A DNA stretch of 23,531 bases from Prevotella sp. UBA6429 (GTDB lineage Bacteria > Bacteroidota > Bacteroidia > Bacteroidales > Bacteroidaceae): contig DJOV01000125.1 in assembly GCA_002437285.1 (NCBI GenBank), forward strand, positions 1 through 23,531. The letters run 5' to 3'. Each line of letters starts with the position of its first letter. Position 1 is the stretch's first letter. The notes beneath the pieces are model-generated. The model did not search any database, was not told where the DNA came from, and worked only from the letters and a program-made list of their open reading frames with translations. A program made the position numbers and the translations under genes. Of the stretch, positions 15,235 to 23,527 are shown piece after piece.

Positions 15235-15272
15235 CTTTTAATCCTTTTAAATGGTTCAAGATTTATCGTGTG

Positions 15273-15304
15273 CAAAGGTAGGAAAAAATCCGTAATATCC
15301 ACAA
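15273..15304 (-). promoter_or_regulatory. Enolase promoter
   Basis: On the minus strand TTG (15302-15304), 21 bp, then TACCTTTG (15273-15280). It is one of the two best -33/-7 pairs in the window. The leader before the enolase ATG would be about 33 nt. Between this promoter and the cls stop codon (15305-15387) no terminator is obvious. Confidence 0.7.
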
Positions 15305-15387
15305 GGATAGACTATTAATTTTGTGTAAAATGTGCAATGTGTGGCTTGTGGTGACAGGAAGTCGCTCCCGGTGACGTGGCCCAGGGG

Positions 15388-16815
15388 CTATAGCAGCGGA
15401 CTGAGCAGGCGCAACAGGCTTTCGCCCAATCGCTTGGCGAAGGGCCGGTTTTCCACGCGTTTCATCTCTTCGATGGGCAAGCTTTGCGCCAAGTCGTCGA
15501 GGAAAACGCGTTTCAATCGGAGTGCCATGCCCTCATCGTAAAAGAAAATGTTGGATTCGAAATTGTGCTCAAAGCTCCGGAAGTCGATGTTGGTGCTGCC
15601 CACCGTGGATATGCTGTCGTCGCTGACGAGCAGTTTGGAGTGGTTGAAGCCCGCTTGGTAAAGGTAGACCTTCACGCCGGCCTGAAGTGTCTCCATGACG
15701 TAAGAGATGGTTGACCAGTCGAGAATCTTCGAGTCGCTCTTCCGCGGGATGATCAGCCTGACGTCGACACCGGCGAGTGCCGCTGTGCGCAGGGCGAAGA
15801 GTATGGGCTCTGTGGGCAGGAAGTACGGACTCTCCATGTAGACGTATCGCTTGGCTTCGAGCAGGATGCGCACATAGCCCTGCATGATGTCGGGCCAGGG
15901 CGTGATGGGACTGCTGGTGACGAGCTGTGCCAGGCAGTTGTTGTTGATGTTGGGGTTGAGCGGTGGATAATATTTGCGGTCGCTGACCAATGTGCGGTCG
16001 ACAAAGTACCAGTCTACCAGGAATGCCCGTTGGATGCCATAGACGGCGCCGCCCTCCACGCGCAGGTGAGTGTCGCGCCAGGGCTGTGTCTTGGTGCCCT
16101 TGACATAGCGCAGGGCTATGTTCATGCCACCCACGAATCCCACACGTCCGTCGACGACGCAGAGCTTGCGGTGGTTGCGGTAGTTCATCTTCGAGGTAAA
16201 GGCCGGGAATTTCACTGGCATGAACGCATGAACTTCGATGCCCTCGTTGCGCATCCGCTCGTAGAAGGCGTTGTCGACGCGCCAGCATGCCACATCATCA
16301 TAGATGACACGCACCTCCACGCCCTTGCGCGCCTTGTCGATGAGCGCGTCTGCGACGAGCCTACCCAATGGGTCGTCGCAGAAGATGTAGGAGTTGAGGT
16401 GTATGTGGTCGGTGGCCTGTCCGATGGCTTGCAGCAGGGCAGGGAAGAACTCGTAGCCACTGGTGTAGATGTCCACGATATTGTCCTTGAACGGCAAGGC
16501 CATGCTTTGGTTGTTGAATAGTTGCATGAGTGGCCTGTGAGCCTCTGGCAGTCGCAGGTCTTTCTGTTCCGCAAACTCAAGCATGGAGCGCTTCGTGAGT
16601 TGGTCGAGCGACCGCTGGCTGACAAGCCGTTCCTTGCGTGTGTTTTGCCCGAAGAAGAAATAGAGCACGATGCCGAGCAAGGGCAGGAACCATAGCACGA
16701 GCACCCATGCCATGGTCTTGGCCGGTTCGCGGTTGTCCATGATGATGCGCCCCATCACTCCGAAGACGATGATGGCATAGATGACAAGCCAAATGTCGCG
16801 CAGGTACTCTAACAT
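15388..16815 (-). CDS. cls: Cardiolipin synthase, two-HKD phospholipase D type
   Basis: A 475-residue membrane enzyme that makes cardiolipin from phosphatidylglycerol. Two N-terminal membrane segments (about 5-24 and 35-55, the second containing WVLVLWFLPLLGIVLYFFFG) anchor it. Two phospholipase D motifs follow: HRKLCVVD (His215) with GGMN downstream, and HSKLLVSD (His392) with GSTNID downstream. The length matches bacterial ClsA-type enzymes. It starts 4 bp after the queE stop codon and is probably co-transcribed with queD and queE, although lipid synthesis has no evident link to queuosine. The fine ClsA/ClsB/ClsC assignment cannot be made from this sequence alone. Confidence 0.93.
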   Translation of the reverse strand: MLEYLRDIWLVIYAIIVFGVMGRIIMDNREPAKTMAWVLVLWFLPLLGIVLYFFFGQNTRKERLVSQRSLDQLTKRSMLEFAEQKDLRLPEAHRPLMQLFNNQSMALPFKDNIVDIYTSGYEFFPALLQAIGQATDHIHLNSYIFCDDPLGRLVADALIDKARKGVEVRVIYDDVACWRVDNAFYERMRNEGIEVHAFMPVKFPAFTSKMNYRNHRKLCVVDGRVGFVGGMNIALRYVKGTKTQPWRDTHLRVEGGAVYGIQRAFLVDWYFVDRTLVSDRKYYPPLNPNINNNCLAQLVTSSPITPWPDIMQGYVRILLEAKRYVYMESPYFLPTEPILFALRTAALAGVDVRLIIPRKSDSKILDWSTISYVMETLQAGVKVYLYQAGFNHSKLLVSDDSISTVGSTNIDFRSFEHNFESNIFFYDEGMALRLKRVFLDDLAQSLPIEEMKRVENRPFAKRLGESLLRLLSPLL

Positions 16816-16819
16816 GATA

Positions 16820-17386
16820 TCATTTGAATCCGATCAACTTGTGTGTCTGTAGAGACAGACGCCAACGGGGGTGCCGCTTGATGTACTCTACACAGTGGCG
16901 TGTGATGGCCTCGTTGCGTTGTGTCTCGCCCACGTCGCAGGGTTGCAGGTAATAGTAGTCAGCCTCGACGCCCCGGTCGTCTACCGTCCCTGTCTCGTCG
17001 AACAGCACCTTCAGTTCGTTGCACCGCTTGACGACGGGCTTTGTCTTTGGCGACACGGTGAGCCAGTCGAGGTTCTCCGGCGGCAGGTGTGTGCCATTGC
17101 TTTCCATGGCCACCTCAAATCCCGCCTCGTGCAACAGGTCGATGAGTTCCGCGGTGACCTGCAAGGTAGGCTCGCCACCCGTGAGCACGGCCAGTGAAGC
17201 CCCAAAGGGCTTGATGCGTGCCACGATGTCGGGTCCCGTCATCTCCTCAAACGATGCAAAGTCAGTGTCGCAGAAGGAGCACTTCAGGTTGCAGCCGCTG
17301 AACCTCACGAAGGCCGCTGCGCGCCCCGTGTTGTGACCTTCGCCCTGCAAACTGTAAAAAATGTCATTCACCCGGTATGTCTTCAT
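16820..17386 (-). CDS. queE: 7-carboxy-7-deazaguanine synthase
   Basis: A 188-residue radical S-adenosylmethionine enzyme that turns 6-carboxytetrahydropterin into 7-carboxy-7-deazaguanine on the way to queuosine. The pattern IFYSLQGEGHNTGRAAAFVR near the N-terminus is typical. The iron-sulfur ligands are in CNLKCSFC (Cys32, Cys36, Cys39), a CX3CX2C arrangement. LTGGEPTLQ is the second SAM-binding motif. It follows queD by 9 bp, and queD supplies its substrate. The partner genes queC and queF are not in the window. Confidence 0.95.
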   Translation of the reverse strand: MKTYRVNDIFYSLQGEGHNTGRAAAFVRFSGCNLKCSFCDTDFASFEEMTGPDIVARIKPFGASLAVLTGGEPTLQVTAELIDLLHEAGFEVAMESNGTHLPPENLDWLTVSPKTKPVVKRCNELKVLFDETGTVDDRGVEADYYYLQPCDVGETQRNEAITRHCVEYIKRHPRWRLSLQTHKLIGFK

Positions 17387-17395
17387 GGTTTGGAC

Positions 17396-17731
17396 TCACT
17401 CCTCTTTTTCGTAAATGGCAATGTTGTCGTCGCTCTCCTGCACTTTCGCCTTGTAGCAAGTGGGCAGTTGCTCGACGATCCATCGTGCGATGTTCTCGGC
17501 CGTGGGATTGAAGGGCAGCAGACTGTTGAGGTCGGAGTGGTCAAGTTTTCCATGTATGAGTTGCTTGATGTGGCCGAAGTCCTCCACCATGCCGTCAGTG
17601 TTGAGTTCCTTTGCCTTGCAGTAGACGGTGACGTGCCAGTTGTGCCCGTGCACCCTCTCGCACTTGCTCTCGTATGACAAGTTGAGGTGGTGGCTGGCTG
17701 AAATCTCAAAATGTTTTTCTATGTAATACAT
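17396..17731 (-). CDS. queD: 6-carboxy-5,6,7,8-tetrahydropterin synthase
   Basis: A 111-residue member of the 6-pyruvoyltetrahydropterin synthase family. It converts 7,8-dihydroneopterin triphosphate to 6-carboxytetrahydropterin, the first committed step to queuosine. Zinc-binding histidines are seen in SASHHLNL (His14/15) and VHGHNW (His28, His30), with the catalytic cysteine in ESKCERVHGH (Cys24) and a glutamate in VQESDDN near the C-terminus. It is the first gene of a queD-queE-cls group. No TAnnTTTG box is visible in the 111 bp upstream, so its promoter is unknown; a short hairpin lies in that leader. Confidence 0.95.
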   Translation of the reverse strand: MYYIEKHFEISASHHLNLSYESKCERVHGHNWHVTVYCKAKELNTDGMVEDFGHIKQLIHGKLDHSDLNSLLPFNPTAENIARWIVEQLPTCYKAKVQESDDNIAIYEKEE

Positions 17732-17759
17732 TGTGTCTATTGTGTTTACTTGTCTTCTT

Positions 17760-17782
17760 GGTGGTAATCGGTAGGCTCCACC
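17760..17782 (-). other. Short hairpin in the queD upstream region
   Basis: On the minus strand GGTGG (17760-17764 complement) pairs with CCACC around a 13-base loop, followed by an A-rich stretch before the queD start about 29 bp on. The position and the A-rich tail recall preQ1 riboswitches, but the conserved loop and tail bases of the preQ1-I class were not recognised. It is recorded as a structure only. Confidence 0.25.
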
Positions 17783-17842
17783 TTTTTATTTAGTTCTCTC
17801 TCTCTTCGTGTACGCTTCCGGCTTGTTGGTTCATGCCAGGGC

Positions 17843-19582
17843 TTATCCTTCCGTTTGCCTTGTTTTGTTTCGCTGGATGTAGGCCAGTTCCTTCAGTGCG
17901 AAGTCGCTGTTTTGCGGATCGTTCAGCATCTGCTTCAAGATCCGCTCGGCCTCCTCGAAGCGCCGCATGGTGACCAACAGGTAAACCCTCCGGCGCAACA
18001 GGAAATGGTAAAGGTGCTCCACCTGCTCGTCGGTAAACTTGTGCCTTGCGTCGTTGTCGTTCTCCCTCAAGTCTTCCGCCTCGCGCAAGGCATGCAGCAC
18101 ATTGTCAATGATGTCCAACGCCCTGTGGTCGCCCTTGTTGACCAGGCAGTTGACATAGAGTTCCATAGACAACGTGTTGTCAAACGGTTCGGTCTGCTGT
18201 ATGTAGTAGATGGCCTTCTCATACTGCCGCAAGCCGGCGTGGCATGCGGCCAGCCAGAAGCACGTCTTCCGGTGCTTGTCCTCTCTCTCCCGTTTGCTGC
18301 CCGTGTTGTCAAGTGCTTCCTTGCGGTAGAGCTCCTCAAAGAGGCTGGCCGCCTCGTAGAAGCGGCTTTGGTCAAACAGCAACTTGCCGTTGTATGCCAG
18401 CCACCTGTCATCATACCAGCACTCGCCGCACAGCAACTGCTCCTCATCGCTCATGTCGTCTTCGTGACCACTCCTGGCCTTGGCCTCCGCCTCCTTGCAG
18501 AGGTATCTGAACCGCTTCATGCGCTCCTCGCAGGGTGTCAGGTCGTAGCCGAGCAGCACGCTGGCCTGCCGCCTGGGCGCGTTGCGGTCAGACGGTTCCA
18601 TGCCACAGGCTACCGAGGCGGCCGCCAAGGACAACGTGATGCGGTAGTAGAGCGTGTCTGCCGTAGTCCCCTCCTGTTCGAAGTCCATCGTCAGATGGCG
18701 CACCTTCACAGGGTCGGCCGGGTCGTAGAAGTCAAGCCGCGCCGTTGCCGACAGCCGCCTGAAGGCACCGTCTTTGATCAATGGATGAGTGATGTCGTAG
18801 TTGAGTATGTCGTCAGCCTCGTCGAGTGTTGTCGTGCCATCGTCGGCAAAGACCGCCAGTCGTATAGGCACCACGTCCTTCAGTCCCATGGCCTTCTCGA
18901 CCAATCGAGCCAACCGTGTGTCCTCGCCCTGTTCTTGATGCCAGTCGTCCCCGGCTTCCTGGTGCGCCATCTCCTGCTCTCGCAAGAGTGCCAGTTCGTG
19001 TCCGAGCGTAGCTTGCGCCTTCTCCATGTCATGGTCCTCAGCCTTGTCGTTGTTGTCTTTTGTCTCGTTGAAGCGTGCCATGAAGATTTGTCTCCACTTG
19101 AACGTGTCATCCATGGCGCGCTCGAGCACCTCTACCACGGTGCTGTCGGTGACCGTCACCACGCAGACGACATGCGCACCGACCATGCCCGTCTCATCGT
19201 TGACATTATAGACGATCCGCGCCGTTTCAGCGTTGAGGTTGCAGAGGTTGGCCACGGTGCGCACCAGTTCCAGGTAGCGCAGTTCCACCTCCATGAAGTA
19301 CAGGTAGCAGATGCGGATGTAGGGCGAATCCTTCTCCAGGCGTATGTTGAAGTGCCCGCCTTGGTAATCATATCGAGCCACGAGATCGCCCTGGTCCTCG
19401 TTCCACTTCACCTTGCAGTTCAAGTGTCTCAAGGCGTAGTTCACGCTGAGCTTGTTGTCATCTTGCGACCGCGCATAGAGGCCCTTTCCCGCATCATGGC
19501 GTTTGCGCCATGCGGGCAGGAAGACGAAGGCTACGATGTACATGATAGCCCACAGAATGACGACGATCGCGATGTCTACCAT
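17843..19582 (-). CDS. Unrecognised membrane-anchored protein with TPR-like C-terminal half
   Basis: A 579-residue protein not assigned to a named family. One N-terminal membrane helix (about 3-24) is followed by a basic RKRHD stretch, so the bulk is probably cytoplasmic. Residues 50-180 look like a compact alpha/beta domain with alternating hydrophobic strands. Residues 185-235 are highly charged and Glu/Gln-rich, probably helical or coiled coil. Residues 360-575 show repeated helix pairs with TPR character (for example SRFYEAASLFEELYRK, LRQYEKAIYYIQQTE and MRRFEEAERILKQML). It follows dnaG by 61 bp on the same strand with no visible promoter, so co-transcription is likely. A scaffold or adaptor role is a guess from the TPR-like part. 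Confidence 0.75.
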   Translation of the reverse strand: MVDIAIVVILWAIMYIVAFVFLPAWRKRHDAGKGLYARSQDDNKLSVNYALRHLNCKVKWNEDQGDLVARYDYQGGHFNIRLEKDSPYIRICYLYFMEVELRYLELVRTVANLCNLNAETARIVYNVNDETGMVGAHVVCVVTVTDSTVVEVLERAMDDTFKWRQIFMARFNETKDNNDKAEDHDMEKAQATLGHELALLREQEMAHQEAGDDWHQEQGEDTRLARLVEKAMGLKDVVPIRLAVFADDGTTTLDEADDILNYDITHPLIKDGAFRRLSATARLDFYDPADPVKVRHLTMDFEQEGTTADTLYYRITLSLAAASVACGMEPSDRNAPRRQASVLLGYDLTPCEERMKRFRYLCKEAEAKARSGHEDDMSDEEQLLCGECWYDDRWLAYNGKLLFDQSRFYEAASLFEELYRKEALDNTGSKREREDKHRKTCFWLAACHAGLRQYEKAIYYIQQTEPFDNTLSMELYVNCLVNKGDHRALDIIDNVLHALREAEDLRENDNDARHKFTDEQVEHLYHFLLRRRVYLLVTMRRFEEAERILKQMLNDPQNSDFALKELAYIQRNKTRQTEG

Positions 19583-19643
19583 ATTCTATTTATTATGTTT
19601 GGTTCATTATTTGTTTTTCGTCTCGCTGCGGTCGCTTGTGGCC

Positions 19644-21626
19644 TTAGGCGATGATGTTGCTGCCCAGTTGCCGTGCCAGTTGGTTGCGCAGGAGTTGCAT
19701 GTCTCTGTAACGCTCCATGAGCATCTTGAGCTTCTCCATGTCGTTGCCCACGGTCTTCATCTCCGTCTGCAGTTCCTTGAGCTGTGCCTCGACATAGTCC
19801 ATGCGGAAGTCGAGCAGCAGGTGTATGGTGCGATTGCGCAAGTCCTCCGTCTCGTTTTGCTGCGCCTGGAGTCTTGCTTCCTCGTTGTCGGGTCCCTCAG
19901 CCTTGGGTTGCGAGAGGTGATAGCGGTCCATGCTCAGGTCGGTGGCCAGCTTGCTGATGCGTATGTCCTCGTGGTTGATGAAGTAAGGTTCGGCGGCAAA
20001 CGACGGCTCGGCGCAGTGCTCTGCCGCTTCGTTCAGCACCTGGTCGAGCAGCGGGTTGCCCAGTGACAGGTGGTCGGCCGTGAGGTTGTAGTAGACATAT
20101 TGCGCCACGGTCAGGCTGTAGCGCTGTCCGTCCTCTCCTTCCACATCGTTCATGATGACCCGCTCGCCGTGCCTGATGATGAGTTGCGCGATGAGCAGGC
20201 TGACCTTTGATGCCTGCTGCAGGGGCGAAGGGTAGGCGGTCAGCGTGGCACCCCGGTTGGGTTCTGGTTGCGGCCCCGCAGGTGCACCGCCTTGCTGCGT
20301 CGCTGAGGCCCCCGCCTGCCGGTTGCGTATGAAGTTGTTCATCTGGTTGATGAGCGTGCTCTCGTTGAGCCCGATGCGCTGTGAGCAGTCGTGCAGGTAG
20401 GTGTCGCGCAGTATCTGGTTGGGCACTACGGATATCGACTGCACGATGGAGTTGATGGCGTCGGCCCGCTTCTTGGGGTCGCGCTCATCCCTGAGCATGA
20501 GGTCGGTCTTAAACTGGATGAAGTCCACCTGGTGGTCTTCAATGTACTGTCTGAAGTCGGCCGCCGTGTGTGAGCGCGCAAACTCGTCCGGGTCCTGTCC
20601 GCCCGGCAGCAGCAGCACGTTGAGGTTCATGCCTTCGGAGAGCAGCATGTCGGTGCCTCGGAGCGCCGCGTGTATGCCCGCGGCATCGCCGTCGTAGATG
20701 AGCGTGATGTTGGATGTGAAGCGGTGCAGCATGTGTATCTGGTGCACGCTGAGCGCCGTTCCCGAGTTGGCCACGGTGTTCTCGAGGCCACACTGGTGCA
20801 TGGCGATGACGTCGGCCTGTCCCTCCACCATGTAGACGCGGTCCTCCCGTGCGATGGCCTTCTTGGCCTGGAAGATGCCGTAGAGCTCGTGGTCCTTGTG
20901 GAAGAGGTCGCTGTCGGGCGAGTTGACGTATTTCTGGTTGACACCCTTGGTGCGTGAGTCGAGCACGCGTGCTGTGAAGCCCACCACCTTGCCGTTGACG
21001 CCGATCCAGGGGAAGGTGACTCGTCCGGCGTAGCGGTCGATGAGCTCTCCGTGCTCGTTCTGGTAGCAGATGCCCGTCTTGATGAGAAACTCGGCCTTGT
21101 AACCCTGTTCTGTGGCGGCCTGTGCGAGCTTGAAGCGGTTGGGCAGGTCATAGCCCAGCCGGAACTTGCGTATCACGTCGTCGCGGAAACCGCGGCTTCG
21201 GAAGTATTGCATGCCGATGTCGTTGCCGTCAGCGGGTTCGTGGAGCAACCCCTCAAAGTATTGGGCCGTCCACTCGTTGACGATGAACATCGACTCGCGC
21301 AAACTCTGCTCCTCGCGCTCATGGTCGGTCAGCTCACGCTCGTGTATCTCGATGTGATACTTGTTGGCCAGCCACCTGAGCGCCTCCGGGTAGGTCATCT
21401 GCTCGTGTTCCATGATGAACGTGACCGGACTGCCCCCCTTTCCGCATCCGAAGCAGTGGCACGTGCCACGTGCCGGAGACACGTAGAACGACGGCGTCTT
21501 CTCGTTGTGGAACGGGCACAGCCCCTTGTAGTTGGCGCCCGACTTTCGGAGCGTCACAAACTCCGACACCACATCGACGATGTTGGCGGCTTCCTTGATT
21601 TTCTCTACTGTAGCGCGGTCGATCAT
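19644..21626 (-). CDS. dnaG: DNA primase
   Basis: A 660-residue replication primase that makes RNA primers at the fork. The N-terminal zinc finger is complete (Cys37, His40, Cys58, Cys61). The RNA-polymerase core follows, then the TOPRIM catalytic centre with VEGQADVIAM (Glu268), IYDGDAAG and DPDEF. A C-terminal helical region (about 460-655) should bind the DnaB helicase. A low-complexity Gln/Ala/Gly/Pro linker near residues 440-460 separates core and C-terminal part. The ATG at 21626 lies 11 bp after the esterase stop codon. No separate promoter box is visible, so it is probably transcribed with that gene. Confidence 0.97.
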   Translation of the reverse strand: MIDRATVEKIKEAANIVDVVSEFVTLRKSGANYKGLCPFHNEKTPSFYVSPARGTCHCFGCGKGGSPVTFIMEHEQMTYPEALRWLANKYHIEIHERELTDHEREEQSLRESMFIVNEWTAQYFEGLLHEPADGNDIGMQYFRSRGFRDDVIRKFRLGYDLPNRFKLAQAATEQGYKAEFLIKTGICYQNEHGELIDRYAGRVTFPWIGVNGKVVGFTARVLDSRTKGVNQKYVNSPDSDLFHKDHELYGIFQAKKAIAREDRVYMVEGQADVIAMHQCGLENTVANSGTALSVHQIHMLHRFTSNITLIYDGDAAGIHAALRGTDMLLSEGMNLNVLLLPGGQDPDEFARSHTAADFRQYIEDHQVDFIQFKTDLMLRDERDPKKRADAINSIVQSISVVPNQILRDTYLHDCSQRIGLNESTLINQMNNFIRNRQAGASATQQGGAPAGPQPEPNRGATLTAYPSPLQQASKVSLLIAQLIIRHGERVIMNDVEGEDGQRYSLTVAQYVYYNLTADHLSLGNPLLDQVLNEAAEHCAEPSFAAEPYFINHEDIRISKLATDLSMDRYHLSQPKAEGPDNEEARLQAQQNETEDLRNRTIHLLLDFRMDYVEAQLKELQTEMKTVGNDMEKLKMLMERYRDMQLLRNQLARQLGSNIIA

Positions 21627-21637
21627 GAGTCGTGAGG

Positions 21638-23272
21638 TTATTTCAGGTATTTGGCCAGCGGGCTCTTGATGAGCTTGATGCCCTTGGCTATCATCTTGGC
21701 GTTGTTCTTGGCGCCCGTGTATGACGTGTGTGTGTGGTCGTGGTTGAAATATTTGGCGGCACTCTCCTTGCCTTTGTAGTGCTTGTCGAGATAGTCGGCT
21801 ATGAGGTTATGCGCGTCCACAAACTCGCAGCCCGTGTCGGCCACCACCTCCCGATACCACTTGCCGTACGAGTCGTTGCGGCGTTCCACGTGGCCGCCGG
21901 GCCACTCGTTGCGCGTGGTGAGCGACACGAGGATGGGCGTGGCCCCTTTCTCGCGCGTGTCGTCAATCATCTTCTTCAGGTACCAGCCGAAGCTGTAGAC
22001 CAGTTCGTAGCGTCCGCCGTTCTCCATGCGGTAGACATGGCAGGTGTCGCCCGTGCCGGGGATGACGCCCCGCTCCTTCTTGTCGTCGATGGGGCAGATG
22101 TCGTTGTGGCCAAACTCGATGAGCACGAAGTCGCCCGGCTGCAAGGCGTTGTAGACCTTCTCCCATCGTCCTTCGCGGATGTAGGAACGCGTGGAGCGTC
22201 CGGCCATGGCCGCATTGTAGGGCGTGCACTTCGTGGTGTCGAACACCGTGGCGGCCAGGGCGCCCCATCCCCACATGCCGTCCTTCTCGCTGTCCTTGTT
22301 TTTCACCGTCGAGTCGCCCGTGATCCACACCACGGGCTTGCCCTTCCTGCGCTCTACGGGCCACACGGGCAGGGCCACGCCCGTCATCATGGCTTGCAGT
22401 GGCTTGAGGTCGGGGTTGCGGCTGGCCATGATGCCCTCGGCCGCCGAGCGGGCGTTCATCTGTGCGCCCCAGTAGCTGGTGTGTATGTGGTCGCCATAGA
22501 AGTGGTATTTCTCCTTCCAGTGACTGTAGGTGTCGAGCTTGTGCCCGCTGATCTCGTTGAGGTCCACGAAGGGCACCCCCTCCTCGGCGGCCACCAGCGC
22601 CGCCCATGCGGTTTGCGGCTTGCGCACGATCTTGCCCGTCTGCGGGTCGTAGTCGTCGCGTGGCGTGAGGCTCATCAGGATGGGGTGGGCGCCCGCCTGC
22701 CGGCACTCTGCGATGTAGCGGCGCAGGTATCCGCCATAGGAGTAGACCACCTCGTGGTCACCCGTCTCCTTGATGGTGACGCTGATGGAGTCGTCGCCTG
22801 TGCCGGGTATGACCGCGCGTGCCCGTCCCGAGTCGAAGGGCCCGTTGTCGTTGTGCCCGATGGAGATGATGACCCAGTCGCCTGGGCGCAGGGCCTTGCG
22901 CACGTCAGGCCACAGCTTGCGGTAGAACGTGCGGGTCGACATGCCGCCGAGCGCCTGGTTCTCCACGGTTATCTTGTTGCCGTTGAAGTACTGGCTGGCA
23001 TAGTAGCCCCATCCCCATTGCCCGTTGGCGCCGTCACCCTTGGTGCCGTTGCGCATGGTGGAGTTGCCCACGAGGAAGAGCACGGGGTTGGTGCCCTTGC
23101 GTGTGGATCCCGGCGCGGGCCGCGACATGAGGGCCTTGGCTATGGAGTCGGGCGTGTTGTCCACCACCTTGTTCACGTCTTCGATGGGGTCGGGCAGGTT
23201 GTCAAACCCTTGCGCCATGCCCGCCGTGGTGGTGAGGGTCAGAAGCGTCATGGCTGTCAGCAATCGTCTCAT
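21638..23272 (-). CDS. Secreted tandem SGNH esterase, rhamnogalacturonan acetylesterase-like
   Basis: A 544-residue exported protein with two SGNH-hydrolase domains of the rhamnogalacturonan acetylesterase (CE12-like) type, which remove acetyl groups from pectin. The start at 23272 is chosen because it yields a signal peptide (MRRLLTAMTLLTLTTTAG, cleaved near MAQG); a further upstream start would cross the promoter. Domain 1 (about 60-285) has Ser71 in VGNSTMRN, GHNDNGP and Asp261-x-x-His264 in GDHIHTS. Domain 2 (about 310-540) has Ser321 in GDSTVKN, GHNDICP and Asp512-x-x-His515 in HDHTHTS. Both triads look intact. Domain 1 has Asn in place of the usual Asp before the serine. No T9SS-type tail is visible. 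Pectin is the likely substrate; xylan acetyl groups are an alternative. Confidence 0.88.
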   Translation of the reverse strand: MRRLLTAMTLLTLTTTAGMAQGFDNLPDPIEDVNKVVDNTPDSIAKALMSRPAPGSTRKGTNPVLFLVGNSTMRNGTKGDGANGQWGWGYYASQYFNGNKITVENQALGGMSTRTFYRKLWPDVRKALRPGDWVIISIGHNDNGPFDSGRARAVIPGTGDDSISVTIKETGDHEVVYSYGGYLRRYIAECRQAGAHPILMSLTPRDDYDPQTGKIVRKPQTAWAALVAAEEGVPFVDLNEISGHKLDTYSHWKEKYHFYGDHIHTSYWGAQMNARSAAEGIMASRNPDLKPLQAMMTGVALPVWPVERRKGKPVVWITGDSTVKNKDSEKDGMWGWGALAATVFDTTKCTPYNAAMAGRSTRSYIREGRWEKVYNALQPGDFVLIEFGHNDICPIDDKKERGVIPGTGDTCHVYRMENGGRYELVYSFGWYLKKMIDDTREKGATPILVSLTTRNEWPGGHVERRNDSYGKWYREVVADTGCEFVDAHNLIADYLDKHYKGKESAAKYFNHDHTHTSYTGAKNNAKMIAKGIKLIKSPLAKYLK

Positions 23273-23296
23273 CTGTTTTCCTTTCGTTTGTTTTTG

Positions 23297-23304
23297 CAAA
23301 GATA
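23297..23304 (-). promoter_or_regulatory. -7 element of the esterase-dnaG promoter
   Basis: The minus strand reads TATCTTTG, a TAnnTTTG match 24 bp before the esterase ATG at 23272. No convincing TTG is found 19-21 bp upstream. It may drive esterase, dnaG and the gene after dnaG, since no other -7 box was found upstream of those two. Confidence 0.55.
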
Positions 23305-23499
23305 CTGCTTTTTGCCCACTATCGCATCGGCCATAAGGGTAAAAAATCATCTTCATGACGCTTTTTGATGTTCATCCGGGTATTTCGGGAATGAAACCGC
23401 TCATGCTGTAGGAGTGTAAACAGGTTAACCCGCTCACGCATGACATGCAAGCCGTTGCAACCAGCAGAGCCAATCCCAGTCTGCAACCGAAGGACGCTG

Positions 23500-23527
23500 T
23501 TGAAGAAATCGGACAATGTATATAAAA
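23500..23527. repeat. Right copy of the inverted repeat found at both window ends
   Basis: The partner of positions 1-28 in inverted orientation (26 of 28 bases). Here the A run continues for 3 more bases and a C ends the window. The adjoining 23305-23499 contains no gene I can support, only a short open frame on the minus strand (23319-23516) without a recognisable domain. Confidence 0.7.

Noticed and set aside
17760..17787. A plus-strand terminator (hairpin plus TTTTT) upstream of queD
   Set aside because: The surrounding genes all run on the minus strand and the stem is only 5 bp. It is listed as a leader hairpin instead.
17855..19654. A 599-residue open frame on the plus strand, opposite the unrecognised 579-residue gene
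   Set aside because: Its composition (Val, His, Arg and Gln rich, no regular domains) is typical of a shadow. The minus-strand frame has a membrane anchor, TPR-like helices and the direction of its neighbours.
21728..23368. A 546-residue plus-strand open frame opposite the esterase gene
   Set aside because: The minus strand encodes two complete SGNH catalytic sites and a signal peptide; the plus frame shows nothing recognisable.
23319..23516. A 65-residue open frame on the minus strand near the right end
   Set aside because: It has no recognisable domain and overlaps the terminal inverted repeat. It may be part of a dispersed repeat, but a protein cannot be supported.
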